Part shown: positions 25,661-33,628 of the stretch, piece by piece
Layout: every line of letters begins with the position of its first letter
Position numbering within the stretch: position 1 is the stretch's first letter
From: an uncultured bacterium
GTDB lineage: Bacteria > Cyanobacteriota > Vampirovibrionia > Gastranaerophilales > Gastranaerophilaceae
DNA length: 64,000 nt
Assembly: GCA_948684385.1 (NCBI GenBank)
Contig: CAPQCU010000002.1
Location: 1 to 64,000, forward strand
Direction: 5' to 3'
Notes under the pieces: generated by a model
What the model was told of the DNA's origin: nothing
Databases searched by the model: none
What the model saw: only the letters and a program-made list of their open reading frames with translations
Translations under genes and position numbers: made by a program

Positions 25661-25981
25661 ATGACAGATTGTATTTTTTGCAAAATTGTAAACGGAGAGT
25701 TTGGAACAGAATTTGTATACGAGAACGAATACGCTGTTGTATTCAAAGATATTAATCCTAAAGCAGATAAACACCTGCTTGTAGTTCCTAGAAAACATTT
25801 TGACTCTTTAAAAGAATTAGATGATGAATTTTTATTAGGCAAGCTTATGATGACAGTTAAAGAAGCTGCTAAAGTTTGCGAAATGAAATCATATAGAACA
25901 GTTATTAATACAGGAAAAGATGCAGGGCAGGAAGTTTTCCATCTGCACATACACGTAATGGAAGGGAATATAAGATTATGA
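25661..25981 (+). CDS. HIT-family nucleotide hydrolase
   Basis: The histidine triad HLHIHV is at the end, and CIFCKI with DINPKADKHLLVVPR is the classical HIT/PKCI start, with the first cysteines likely zinc-binding. HIT proteins hydrolyse adenosine phosphoramidates or dinucleoside polyphosphates. A ribosome-binding site (GGAG) precedes the ATG. Its stop overlaps the speE start (ATGA), so the two are co-translated. Confidence 0.9.
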   Translation: MTDCIFCKIVNGEFGTEFVYENEYAVVFKDINPKADKHLLVVPRKHFDSLKELDDEFLLGKLMMTVKEAAKVCEMKSYRTVINTGKDAGQEVFHLHIHVMEGNIRL

Positions 25982-26814
25982 CAGAATTTTACAAAGAAAT
26001 AACTCCATCAGGATTTGGAATTGCTATCAAACAGAAAGAAGTCCTTTTTTCTGAGCAATCTCCTTTTCAGAAAGTTGAAATCATTGATACAGACTCTTCT
26101 TTAGGAAAGATTTTAACTTTGGATGATTTAATGATGACAACAGAAGGAGACGAGTTCCATTATCACGAAATGATTGCTCACATTCCTATGATGCACCATA
26201 AAGCACCTAAAACAGTTCTTGTAATAGGGGGCGGTGACGGCGGAACTGTCAGAGAAGTCTTGAAGCACGATACGGTTGAAAAAGTAGTTCTTTGCGAAAT
26301 TGACGGAATGGTTATCGATGCTTGTAAAAAATATCTTCCGACTATTTCTTGCGAGCTGGATAATCCTAAATGCGAAATTCTTGTTGAAGATGCAATCGAA
26401 TACATAAAAGATAAAGAAAACATGTTTGATATAGTTTTAATCGATTCAACTGACCCTATGGGACCGGGAGAAGGATTGTTTACGGAAGAATTTTACACTA
26501 ACGTAAAACGCTCATTGAAAAAAGGCGGTATTATGGCTGCTCAATCTGAATCTCCGTTTGTAAACAAAGAAGAAATCAAGAAAATGTATAACTTACTAAA
26601 GAAAGTTTTCCCGATTTGCTCAACTTACACTTCAAACATTCCGACTTATCCGGGCGGATACTGGGCCTGGGCTTTCTGTTCTGAAGAAGTTCAACCGCTT
26701 TCTTACTGGGACGAAAGAAGAGGAGAAGCAATTACAAAAACTTGCAAAATTTACAACAAAGATTACCACAACGCAAGATTTGCTCTTCCAAACTATTTAA
26801 AAGAACTTCTATAA
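25978..26814 (+). CDS. speE: Spermidine synthase
   Basis: VLVIGGGDGGTVREVLKH, then CEIDGMVIDACKKYLP and LIDSTDPMGPGEGLF are the binding motifs for decarboxylated SAM and putrescine. An N-terminal beta domain (FGIAIKQKEVLF...) and the C-terminal YPGGYWAW tract also fit the PAPT family. It should make spermidine in the cytoplasm. It overlaps the HIT gene and is followed by a strong bidirectional terminator. Confidence 0.95.
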   Translation: MTEFYKEITPSGFGIAIKQKEVLFSEQSPFQKVEIIDTDSSLGKILTLDDLMMTTEGDEFHYHEMIAHIPMMHHKAPKTVLVIGGGDGGTVREVLKHDTVEKVVLCEIDGMVIDACKKYLPTISCELDNPKCEILVEDAIEYIKDKENMFDIVLIDSTDPMGPGEGLFTEEFYTNVKRSLKKGGIMAAQSESPFVNKEEIKKMYNLLKKVFPICSTYTSNIPTYPGGYWAWAFCSEEVQPLSYWDERRGEAITKTCKIYNKDYHNARFALPNYLKELL

Positions 26815-26826
26815 TAGGGGTAAATA

Positions 26827-26864
26827 AAAAAGGCGGCGGGTTGTTAACAACCCGCCGCCTTTTT
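26827..26864. terminator. Bidirectional terminator between speE and the aldolase
   Basis: A perfect palindrome, 19-base arms (26827-26845 and 26846-26864) with AAAAAGGCGGCGGG at one end and its complement at the other. It ends both convergent genes. Confidence 0.85.
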
Positions 26865-26866
26865 AG

Positions 26867-27490
26867 CTATCTTAAATCCAAAATTGCTTGCGCATCATCT
26901 TCTGAAAGAACCTTCGCTCCGCCCAGAATCTGAGTATTCAGTACAACCTGAGCATAAGACTCGGCAAGCTCAAGCTTCATATAAGCATCTTCCATTGTTT
27001 TAGAAGCAACCACAAACCCGTGGTTTTCCATCAAAACTGCATCATACTCCTCAAAATACTTTACAGTATTTTCCACAAGTTTCATTGAAGACGGGAGAGC
27101 ATACTCAGCAAGCGGAATACCTCCAAAATAAAAAACATTCTCTGCCATTATAGGCTCCATCAAATCTTTGCCGGCAGAAGCAAAACTGCTTAAATAAGGC
27201 GCATGAACATGGATTATGTAATTAATTTCAGGTCTCAGCTTATATATTCCTGCATGCAGAAGCTTTTCACTTGAAGGCTTTCTGCCTTTATCCAGAGTTT
27301 TTCCCTCAAAATCAGTATAAACAATTTCATTTGTCTTTAAATAACCGTTTGAAGAGCCGGAAGCTGTTATAAGCATCCCTTTTCGATATCTTGCAGAAAT
27401 ATTTCCGGAATAACCCGGCGTGAAATTTTTCTCACCGCAAAGCTTTCCATAATGTATTATTTTTTTTGTTAAATTATTTCTACAAAACAT
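26867..27490 (-). CDS. Class II aldolase/adducin-family protein
   Basis: GYSGNISAR and SSEK with VHAPY and ENHG give the zinc-binding histidines and the catalytic Glu of the fuculose-phosphate aldolase fold. The family includes fuculose-1-phosphate aldolases, ribulose-phosphate epimerases and methylthioribulose dehydratases; substrate choice is uncertain. Length 207 aa is typical. Its start lies 11 bp inside the LptD-like gene. Confidence 0.85.
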   Translation of the reverse strand: MFCRNNLTKKIIHYGKLCGEKNFTPGYSGNISARYRKGMLITASGSSNGYLKTNEIVYTDFEGKTLDKGRKPSSEKLLHAGIYKLRPEINYIIHVHAPYLSSFASAGKDLMEPIMAENVFYFGGIPLAEYALPSSMKLVENTVKYFEEYDAVLMENHGFVVASKTMEDAYMKLELAESYAQVVLNTQILGGAKVLSEDDAQAILDLR

Positions 27491-29657
27491 CTTCTAAAGT
27501 CTTCACATCTTCTACAACTGCTCGCTGTAATACAGGCTGAGTTGATTTCTCGAAACCGCTTTCTTCTTTCTCTTCAGCAATTTCTTCTCTTTTCTTCGCT
27601 TTTTTATCCTGTTTTATTTCAAGCTTTTCATATTCAATCTCAGAACCTTTAGCATCCATCATAACTTCAACCATAAAGTGAGTATTTTCACGCACCAAAT
27701 CATAACCAAGGCTGAATTTTATATCTTCAGGTCCAAAGGTAATATAGAAACAGTTTTCCTGAAAATTCTTATTATCCGGAGAATCTCCTGAAATATTCAG
27801 CGAACCGAACCATGAAAGAGTTAAATATTTGTTTAGTTTTAAGTATTCTCTTAAATAAACATTTGACTTACCATAGCGATATGCGTCAAAAACCTGCAGC
27901 GGAGAATTATCCTGATAAACAGATTGAAAATATCCGATATCCTGCATCCAGCGCTTATATTGTGTGTGTAAAACAGGACCAATACGTCCGATTGTCTGGG
28001 TATCGCCGGTACCATATAAAGAAGCTGCAACCTGACCAACTAAATCAAGGGAAATAGCTTTTTGTTTTTCTATACTTTGTCTGGTAAACAAAGTTTGGTT
28101 TGCCTGAGCCATATATCTTGCTCTTGTTGTACCCATTTCTGAACCTTTGAGCTGGTCAAAATGTTTATCTCTGTCGTAATCATGATAATAACCGAGGTCA
28201 ACTCTGTGAGCAAAAGATGAAGTTCTGCCTTTCAGCAAAAATCCTTCCTGAGAATAACCTTTATCATAAACAAGGCTTGCCCCGTATTTAGGTCTGCGTC
28301 TGCCAAGGAACCATTCTCTCATATAATCATTCATCGCATACTGGATGTATAAATTATCATCTAATTTTTGTTTACCTCTAATCATAAACCTGTCATCAAC
28401 AGTACCGTAAGCTGCCTGAGTCCAGTTTGAAGCACTGCTATATCTGGCAATGGCACCAATACCAAAACCGCTGTGATAATTTAACATCGGTATCGCTTTT
28501 AAAACAGAGCCTCCCGGAACTTCAAATACAAAGCCCGGGCCGACAAACATACCCAGCCCTCTATATGAACCGAGTTCCCATGAGTTTGTATCTACAAAGT
28601 CGAAATTTTTATTCGTATAGATTTTTAAAGAAGGGACTTTCAAAATCTTTCTTTTACCTTTGAATACAGAAGCTTTTTTAAGCGTAATAACTTCTAAATC
28701 GCCCTTTTGAGAAATTAAAATATCGCGGGTTTTTAATCTTATGACGCTGTTGTCTTTACTTTTGGCATCAATAAACTCTTCGCTCTCAGGCTTAAGCATT
28801 CTTGACATCCAAGGCCCGTTATTTAAAGAGCGAAAATTAATAGGAAAAGACTCATCTACGGTTACAGAACCATTCTCCTGAACAATTTTATCTCCGTATA
28901 CATAACCTCTTTGAGATTTAATTTCTATTGTAGCAGTCCGGGTTATAGGCTTTTCAATAAGAGCATTTTCTTCGTTCATATCTACAAAGATATACTCACC
29001 ATTAATTACCTGACCGTTTTTATGAATTTCTACATTCCCTTCTGCCTTGATAGTATTATTTATCCGGTCATAAGTAATTTTTTCAGCTTTGACTATAGTT
29101 TCCTGCTTGACAAAATTTACAATAGCATTACCTGTTGCAATTACGCAGTATGAATCAGTATCATAATCAACATTTTCGCAGTCAAGAATAATATCTTCTG
29201 TTTCATCTTTTTCAACAGCTGCCTGTTCTTTTTTAGCTTTTCTCTGCCAGAAATGTTTTGCTTTGACATTTTCTTCTGCTGCTTCTTCATCAGCTTCAAA
29301 TCCGTCCGGCATCATAGTTTCATCAAACTCTTCTTTCAAATCTTTAGAAGCGAACTCTGAAGTTTCAGTTCCTGCAGCATAAACATCTTCAGAAGGTGCA
29401 ACCGGTGCAAGTTCCATCTTGCCTGCATTTTTTTCATTAAGTTTTTTCTTAATTTTCAAACGCAGTTTTTTTAATGGCGGCAAACTCGCTTTCCTGGAAG
29501 GTGCTTTTGCCTGCGCCTGTTTCTGTTCCTGAATAGAAGGCGGTGTAAAAAATGCGTCACCGGTAAAATCAGATGGGTCTATAAGCGAATACTCTGCAAA
29601 AGCAATATTTGCAGTAACCAACGATATTGATAATAACGATATTATTCTCTTTTTCAA
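27480..29657 (-). CDS. LptD/OstA-like outer-membrane protein
   Basis: Signal peptide at residues 1-21 (MKKRIISLLSISLVTANIAFA). Residues 150-240 contain an OstA-type beta-jellyroll (DSYCVIATGNAIVNF, IVKAEKITYDR, IKAEGNVEI), the LptA/LptD periplasmic domain. The C-terminal half alternates short hydrophobic strands as in a beta-barrel. LptD inserts LPS into the outer leaflet. It is rather short (725 aa) and has a long charged stretch at 100-150, so the annotation is good but a different assembly factor cannot be excluded. Confidence 0.75.
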   Translation of the reverse strand: MKKRIISLLSISLVTANIAFAEYSLIDPSDFTGDAFFTPPSIQEQKQAQAKAPSRKASLPPLKKLRLKIKKKLNEKNAGKMELAPVAPSEDVYAAGTETSEFASKDLKEEFDETMMPDGFEADEEAAEENVKAKHFWQRKAKKEQAAVEKDETEDIILDCENVDYDTDSYCVIATGNAIVNFVKQETIVKAEKITYDRINNTIKAEGNVEIHKNGQVINGEYIFVDMNEENALIEKPITRTATIEIKSQRGYVYGDKIVQENGSVTVDESFPINFRSLNNGPWMSRMLKPESEEFIDAKSKDNSVIRLKTRDILISQKGDLEVITLKKASVFKGKRKILKVPSLKIYTNKNFDFVDTNSWELGSYRGLGMFVGPGFVFEVPGGSVLKAIPMLNYHSGFGIGAIARYSSASNWTQAAYGTVDDRFMIRGKQKLDDNLYIQYAMNDYMREWFLGRRRPKYGASLVYDKGYSQEGFLLKGRTSSFAHRVDLGYYHDYDRDKHFDQLKGSEMGTTRARYMAQANQTLFTRQSIEKQKAISLDLVGQVAASLYGTGDTQTIGRIGPVLHTQYKRWMQDIGYFQSVYQDNSPLQVFDAYRYGKSNVYLREYLKLNKYLTLSWFGSLNISGDSPDNKNFQENCFYITFGPEDIKFSLGYDLVRENTHFMVEVMMDAKGSEIEYEKLEIKQDKKAKKREEIAEEKEESGFEKSTQPVLQRAVVEDVKTLEDVL

Positions 29658-29672
29658 TTTTTCAACTTCCTA

Positions 29673-30785
29673 CTAAATGTAATTCAATGGATTATTTGGC
29701 TGTCCGTTCACCCTGACTTCAAAATGACAGTGAGGGCCTGTGCTGTAACCTGTCGTACCTTCGTATCCGAGGACATCTCCTTTTTGTACAATTTGCCCGT
29801 TTGAAACTTTGATAGAATTCATGTGGGCGTATAATGTTGTAATAGGCTTACCGGTTCCTTTTCCATGGTCTAATATAACGACCTTTCCATAACCGCCGTA
29901 CCAGCCTGAGTAAATAACTTTACCAGAGTTCGAAGCTCTTATTGCTCCTAAATTAGGTCCTCCGATATCAACTCCGGAATGAAAAGACTTGCTATTAAAT
30001 ATCGGGTGCGTTCTCCAGCCGAAAGGAGAAGTAATTCTACCCTGAATAGGTTTCATAAATTGTGACGCAATTTGCACATCAGAACTTTTTGTTGTTCTGT
30101 TGATATATGAACCAATCTTTTCTGACTGCTGCGCAAGTTCTTTTTCTGCTTTCTGATAAGCTACACGGTCTGTCTGCAGCTTTTTGATCATGTTTTCATT
30201 CTTCGCAATAGCTTTTTGGATATAATTCTGCTGGGAATTTATTGAAGCAACAGAGCGCTCAAGATTGCGTTTGCGAGATTCAATGTTGTATTTTAGCATA
30301 GCAATTTCCTGCGCTTTTGCCCTTGCAGCTGCCATTCTGTCGTAATCTTCTTTTAAGATTATTTTCTGGAAATAAACTCTGTCAACAAGCATATTAATAT
30401 CTTCAGAAGTTATAAGAAGCTCAAAAAAAGCTTTGCGCTGAGATTTAAACACTGTTCTTACATGCGAAGCAAGGACGCTATTTAAAGAATTATACTCGCT
30501 TGCCGCTTTATCCAGCTGTGCCTGCATACCATTTAATTCTTTTTGAACGGTAACAATTTGTGATTTTGACTGATGAAGTGAATTTGTAGCATTTTCCAGT
30601 TTTTGTTGATTTTTATAAAGTTTATTAGTTTCAACACTTTCAAGCCACTTAAGGTGGTTAATTTTTGCGCGGGTTTGTTTTTTTTGAGTTTCTAAATCAG
30701 TTGCAGCAAAACCGGAACAGCACGCAAAAGTACTGAAAATTACGCTAAAAAATATTAAAATGTTTAATATTTTTTTTGATTTCAC
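29673..30785 (-). CDS. EnvC-like murein hydrolase activator (M23 domain)
   Basis: A signal peptide (MKSKKILNILIFFSVIFSTFA from the GTG at 30785) is followed by a coiled coil (residues 30-240) and an M23 LytM domain at the end: FGWRTHPIFN, SFHSGVDIG, YAHM and HCHFEV. The zinc ligands appear intact, unlike in inactive activators. An in-frame TTG at 30839 exists, but the GTG has GGGGA 7 bases before it. It acts on peptidoglycan during division. It follows the tiny membrane ORF by 2 bp. Confidence 0.88.
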   Translation of the reverse strand: MKSKKILNILIFFSVIFSTFACCSGFAATDLETQKKQTRAKINHLKWLESVETNKLYKNQQKLENATNSLHQSKSQIVTVQKELNGMQAQLDKAASEYNSLNSVLASHVRTVFKSQRKAFFELLITSEDINMLVDRVYFQKIILKEDYDRMAAARAKAQEIAMLKYNIESRKRNLERSVASINSQQNYIQKAIAKNENMIKKLQTDRVAYQKAEKELAQQSEKIGSYINRTTKSSDVQIASQFMKPIQGRITSPFGWRTHPIFNSKSFHSGVDIGGPNLGAIRASNSGKVIYSGWYGGYGKVVILDHGKGTGKPITTLYAHMNSIKVSNGQIVQKGDVLGYEGTTGYSTGPHCHFEVRVNGQPNNPLNYI

Positions 30786-30787
30786 GC

Positions 30788-30901
30788 TTATTTCCCCATG
30801 CTTAACATTGCAACAATTGCTGTCGCGCCAAGAAGCCAAAAAGCAACAGCCACAAAAATAAATCCCACTATAGCTTTTTTATGTTGTCTAAAAAAATCCA
30901 T
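30788..30901 (-). CDS. 37-aa membrane protein before the EnvC-like gene
   Basis: The frame reads MDFFRQHKKAIVGFIF and continues VAVAFWLLGATAIVAM before ending MGK. One hydrophobic helix takes up most of the protein. AGAGGTGG lies just before the ATG and a good promoter precedes it. It ends 2 bp before the EnvC-like GTG, so the two are co-transcribed and perhaps coupled. It is likely an inner-membrane partner or a translation leader. Confidence 0.65.
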   Translation of the reverse strand: MDFFRQHKKAIVGFIFVAVAFWLLGATAIVAMLSMGK

Positions 30902-30922
30902 TTCCACCTCTCTTATACAATT

Positions 30923-30951
30923 ATCATAGTACAAAAAAAGCCGGATTTCAA
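30923..30951 (-). promoter_or_regulatory. Promoter for the small membrane ORF and EnvC-like gene
   Basis: On the minus strand TTGAAA (30946-30951) and TATGAT (30923-30928) are separated by 17 bases. A GTTACAAA word (30963-30970) lies 11 bases further upstream. Confidence 0.6.
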
Positions 30952-31032
30952 TTAAGTATAGATTTGTAACGAAGTGTTAGCATTAACCAACTATATCTTT
31001 TTTAATATTTTTGCTAATACTTTATATTCGAG

Positions 31033-31353
31033 TTACTCAAACAATTCCTGAATAAATTTATTTCCTTTTTCTTCTAATAAACTATAAAAGTACATTAAAT
31101 TTTCAAAATGCGTATTTTCTTCATCTACAATAGGAAACTTATGGTATTTATTTGTAGTTACATTTCTAATACCGTTATTTACTAATTTTAATTTATGATT
31201 TGGAAAAGTTGATAACAAGCTCTCACCTTGTTTAATTTTAGACTCAGCATACGCAAGATATGCACCTTCACATGCTGACTTATATTTTTTATTAACTACC
31301 CATCTGGCATTAAATGAGAGCTGATTTTGATTAGAAAAAATTTTTATTTGCAA
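31033..31353 (-). CDS. Small protein of unknown function with SFNA-type start
   Basis: I do not recognise it. The protein begins MQIKIFSNQNQLSFNARWV; a short h-S/T-F-x-A/G word near the N-terminus also appears in the neighbour at 31494 (MTFGS). The rest is charged and helical. It has no signal peptide. It may belong to a lineage-specific protein group. Confidence 0.5.
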   Translation of the reverse strand: MQIKIFSNQNQLSFNARWVVNKKYKSACEGAYLAYAESKIKQGESLLSTFPNHKLKLVNNGIRNVTTNKYHKFPIVDEENTHFENLMYFYSLLEEKGNKFIQELFE

Positions 31354-31493
31354 AACACATATCCTTAGTTAAAAAATATCGCAAAGCTCCCGACTTTGGA
31401 ACTTTACAACTCAATTATTAGCATAATAAAAGAGTCAACACAAGTTTATTACAATATAAGAACGCTACTTGGTTTAGAATGTGATAGTTATTA

Positions 31494-31862
31494 TTAAATT
31501 TTTGAACGTTTAACTAACAATGAAATAACATAGTTAGAATTTTCTGTGATTTTTCTTGGTACTCTGTCAATATGACGAGTTGGAGCTGTAAAAGAACCCC
31601 ACCCGTGGTGCATATACCTTGAAGCATCATATTCTTTTCCTGTTATCAGAAATAGTATCTTTTTCCCTTCTTTACTTGCTTTATTCAATATTCCTTCTGT
31701 ATTAGGGAGCTTAACGTAAACATCTGTCAAATCATCTAATAAATATCTTCCCTTTTGATTTGCTAAGGCTTTTTCTAATTGAGCTTTCCCTTTTGTTGTG
31801 GCAATAATTGGAGTAACGGAGCCAAATGTCATAGAATTATTATTTATTGATTTTACTTTCAT
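31494..31862 (-). CDS. Small protein of unknown function with TFGS-type start
   Basis: Begins MKVKSINNNSMTFGSVTP; the C-terminal half is charged, with a HHGWGSF segment. The ATG has AAGGAAAGG upstream. It has no recognised domain. A possible tiny membrane ORF ends with an ATGA overlap at its start, which suggests co-translation. It is probably lineage-specific. Confidence 0.5.
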   Translation of the reverse strand: MKVKSINNNSMTFGSVTPIIATTKGKAQLEKALANQKGRYLLDDLTDVYVKLPNTEGILNKASKEGKKILFLITGKEYDASRYMHHGWGSFTAPTRHIDRVPRKITENSNYVISLLVKRSKI

Positions 31863-31999
31863 ATATATCCTTTCCTTATATAACTCAAGTATTCCACTAC
31901 AATAAACCCTGTAAAAAAAAAAATTGCTAAATTTGTTACAATGTAAAGAGAAGTTTGCATATTAGTTAATAGGGTGGCTTGCGCTGAACCCGCAAAAAG
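31859..31999 (-). CDS. Possible 46-aa membrane protein
   Basis: Read from a TTG with AGGTGAGGG 7 bases before it, this frame has one helix (LYIVTNLAIFFFTGFIVV). It ends TGA, overlapping the start of the 31494 gene (ATGA). The longer open frame runs back through the tRNA terminator, so the true start is uncertain. Chance cannot be excluded. Confidence 0.3.
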   Translation of the reverse strand, partial: LFAGSAQATLLTNMQTSLYIVTNLAIFFFTGFIVVEYLSYIRKGYI

Positions 32000-32030
32000 C
32001 AAATTAAAGCCCTCACCTCTCAAATGCATT

Positions 32031-32062
32031 AAAAAAGGGATAACAAATGTTATCCCTTTTTT
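32031..32062 (-). terminator. Terminator after tRNA-Leu
   Basis: AAAAAAGGGATAAC and its exact complement enclose AAAT; on the minus strand a T6 run ends it. It lies 3 bases past the tRNA. Confidence 0.85.
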
Positions 32063-32065
32063 AAT

Positions 32066-32147
32066 TGTCGTAGGAGGGACTTGAACCCTCAAGGATTTCT
32101 CCACACGCCCCTCAAACGTGCGCGTATACCGATTCCGCCACTACGAC
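32066..32147 (-). tRNA. tRNA-Leu(GAG)
   Basis: On the minus strand: acceptor GTCGTAG, D arm TGGCGGAATCGG, anticodon loop TTGAGGG (anticodon GAG), a type-II variable arm, T arm GAGGGTTCAAGTCCCTC and CTACGAC with discriminator A. CCA is not encoded. It decodes CUC/CUU. Confidence 0.93.
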
Positions 32148-32300
32148 ATATTCAATTTTCAAATCCTATCCACTTTTGCGGAATCGGATATCTTGTATAC
32201 GGTTCACCTCGCTCTCGCTCGGACTCACCTGCTCCATCCTCCGAAACAACATTTAGTTGTTTCTACGGCGGAGTCCTACTACGACTTATTCAGTTGCAAG
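32148..32300. repeat. Scrambled partial copies of tRNA-Leu sequence
   Basis: The tRNA 5' end and its flank (CTACGAC, then A, then TATTCA) recur at 32281 as CTACGACTTATTCA. The D-arm word GCGGAATCGG appears again near 32178 in the opposite orientation. A stem GAAACAAC/GTTGTTTC lies between. No complete tRNA can be folded here, so this looks like a rearranged relic beside the gene. Confidence 0.45.
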
Positions 32301-32323
32301 TACATCTTACCACAAACATTTTT

Positions 32324-32386
32324 TTGTTACAAATTATTTCTTTATTTTAGTTTTTTATTGACATACAAACTTCTCTGTAACACAAT
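32324..32386 (+). promoter_or_regulatory. Promoter with TTGTTACAAA upstream word
   Basis: TTGACA at 32358-32363, 17 bases, then CACAAT at 32381-32386. TTGTTACAAA (32324-32333) is 24 bases upstream of the -35 box. The gene at 32410 follows 23 bp later. Confidence 0.55.
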
Positions 32387-32409
32387 TAAAACATAGAAAG
32401 CAGGTAAGT

Positions 32410-32646
32410 ATGAATATCTCATCAGTTTCAATTAATGATGCACAGCCAAGAAAAAACATGTTCATCAGATACTCAAATAGTTTTATGTCTATGATGAACG
32501 GAAATGGTGAAGCTGTCGAAAAAGCACAAAAAGCAAACCCCGTTGAAGCTCCGGAAAAACCGGTTAAGATGGGTATTGAAAATTTACAAGAATTTACAAT
32601 TTTCCCCAAAGAAGTAGTTGACGGAAAAACAATTATCACAGCTTAG
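32410..32646 (+). CDS. Small protein of unknown function (78 aa)
   Basis: A soluble, slightly basic protein with no recognised motif; the middle is Ala/Pro/Glu-rich (KAQKANPVEAPEKPVK). It has a promoter, a ribosome-binding site (GCAGGTAAG) and lies 60 bp before dut on the same strand. It may be co-transcribed with dut. Confidence 0.5.
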   Translation: MNISSVSINDAQPRKNMFIRYSNSFMSMMNGNGEAVEKAQKANPVEAPEKPVKMGIENLQEFTIFPKEVVDGKTIITA

Positions 32647-32706
32647 GGTTTAAAATATATTTAAAACGATTTAAAAACCCTGAGTATATTTTTAAGAGAG
32701 GATAGT

Positions 32707-33141
32707 ATGATATTAAAGATTTTTAGAATGCCGCACAACCGGTTTGTACCTGAATACAAAACTGAAGGTGCAGCAGGCATGGATTTATGCGCAGCTATAG
32801 AAGAAGAAATTACATTGCAGCCGCTTGAAAGAAAGCTTATCCCTACCGGATTGAAAATTGAGCTCGAACACGGTTACGAAGCTCAAATCAGACCGCGTTC
32901 AGGACTTTCTATCAAACACGGAATAAGCTTAATTAACTGCGTTGGCACCATTGACGAAGACTATCGCGGAGAAGTATGCATTCCGGTTGTAAATCTCTCT
33001 AACGAAGCTTACACCATCCAGCCTGACGAACGTATCGCACAAATGATTATTGCAAAATACGAACAAGCCAAAATCGAAGTTGTAACAGAACTTTCTGATA
33101 CTGAACGCGGATGCGGCGGTTTCGGCTCCACAGGCAAATAG
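32707..33141 (+). CDS. dut: dUTP diphosphatase
   Basis: All five dUTPase motifs are present: AGMDLCAA, RPRSGLS, GTIDEDYRGE, RIAQMI and the C-terminal RGCGGFGSTGK. It hydrolyses dUTP to dUMP, keeping uracil out of DNA and supplying thymidylate synthesis. It is a trimeric cytoplasmic enzyme. The stop codon is part of TAGGGGTAAA, a word repeated in the window. Length 144 aa is normal. Confidence 0.97.
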   Translation: MILKIFRMPHNRFVPEYKTEGAAGMDLCAAIEEEITLQPLERKLIPTGLKIELEHGYEAQIRPRSGLSIKHGISLINCVGTIDEDYRGEVCIPVVNLSNEAYTIQPDERIAQMIIAKYEQAKIEVVTELSDTERGCGGFGSTGK

Positions 33142-33166
33142 GGGTAAAAGGGTAGGTAAGTGCTTT

Positions 33167-33230
33167 TTGTTACAAAACTACATCTTTTAAGCTGCTTACA
33201 CTTGACGCTTGCTGAAAAAAAGTATAGAAT
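33167..33230 (+). promoter_or_regulatory. Promoter with TTGTTACAAA upstream word
   Basis: TTGACG at 33202-33207, 17 bases, then TAGAAT at 33225-33230. TTGTTACAAA (33167-33176) precedes the -35 box by 25 bases, as in the promoter at 32324. Confidence 0.65.
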
Positions 33231-33283
33231 GACTCATGACGCTCTTATGTGTCACGGTTACAAATTATTTAGGAGAACAAACA

Positions 33284-33574
33284 ATGTACCAAGATGAAAC
33301 GCTTATTTGTGAAGATTGCGGCAGCGAATTCGTATTTACTGCTGGCGAACAAGAGTTTTACGCAGAAAAAGGTTTAACAAATAAGCCAAAAAGATGCGCT
33401 AACTGTAGAAAAGCAAAAAAACAACAACACAGAGGTAAAAAGAAAATGCATGATGCAGTTTGTGCAAAATGTGGTAAACAAACGCAGGTTCCTTTTAACC
33501 CGACACAAGGCAGAGATGTACTTTGTAAAGAATGTTTTGACGCCCAAAGAGCTGCAGCTGAAGCAACAGCTTAA
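33284..33574 (+). CDS. Zinc-ribbon protein with two Cys4 sites
   Basis: Two zinc ribbons are seen: CEDCGSEF with CANCRKAK, and CAKCGKQT with CKECFDAQ. The frame is open back to 33236, but the ATG at 33284 is used because AGGAG lies 7 bases before it. It is 96 aa, small and basic. Such proteins are common in this type of genome; function is unknown (nucleic-acid or protein binding is likely). Confidence 0.8.
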   Translation: MYQDETLICEDCGSEFVFTAGEQEFYAEKGLTNKPKRCANCRKAKKQQHRGKKKMHDAVCAKCGKQTQVPFNPTQGRDVLCKECFDAQRAAAEATA

Positions 33575-33583
33575 CATAATAAT

Positions 33584-33628
33584 AAAAAAAAAAGAGCGGC
33601 TTGGTTAATAACCAAGCCGCTCTTTTTT
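33584..33628. terminator. Bidirectional terminator
   Basis: AGAGCGGCTTGGTTA and its complement, flanked by A and T runs, end the Zn-ribbon gene and the convergent nagZ; the nagZ stop codon lies inside the stem. Confidence 0.85.

Noticed and set aside
32081..32396. Plus-strand frames across tRNA-Leu and its relic (89 and 92 aa)
   Set aside because: They run through the tRNA antisense and have no ribosome-binding site; explained by the tRNA-derived sequence.
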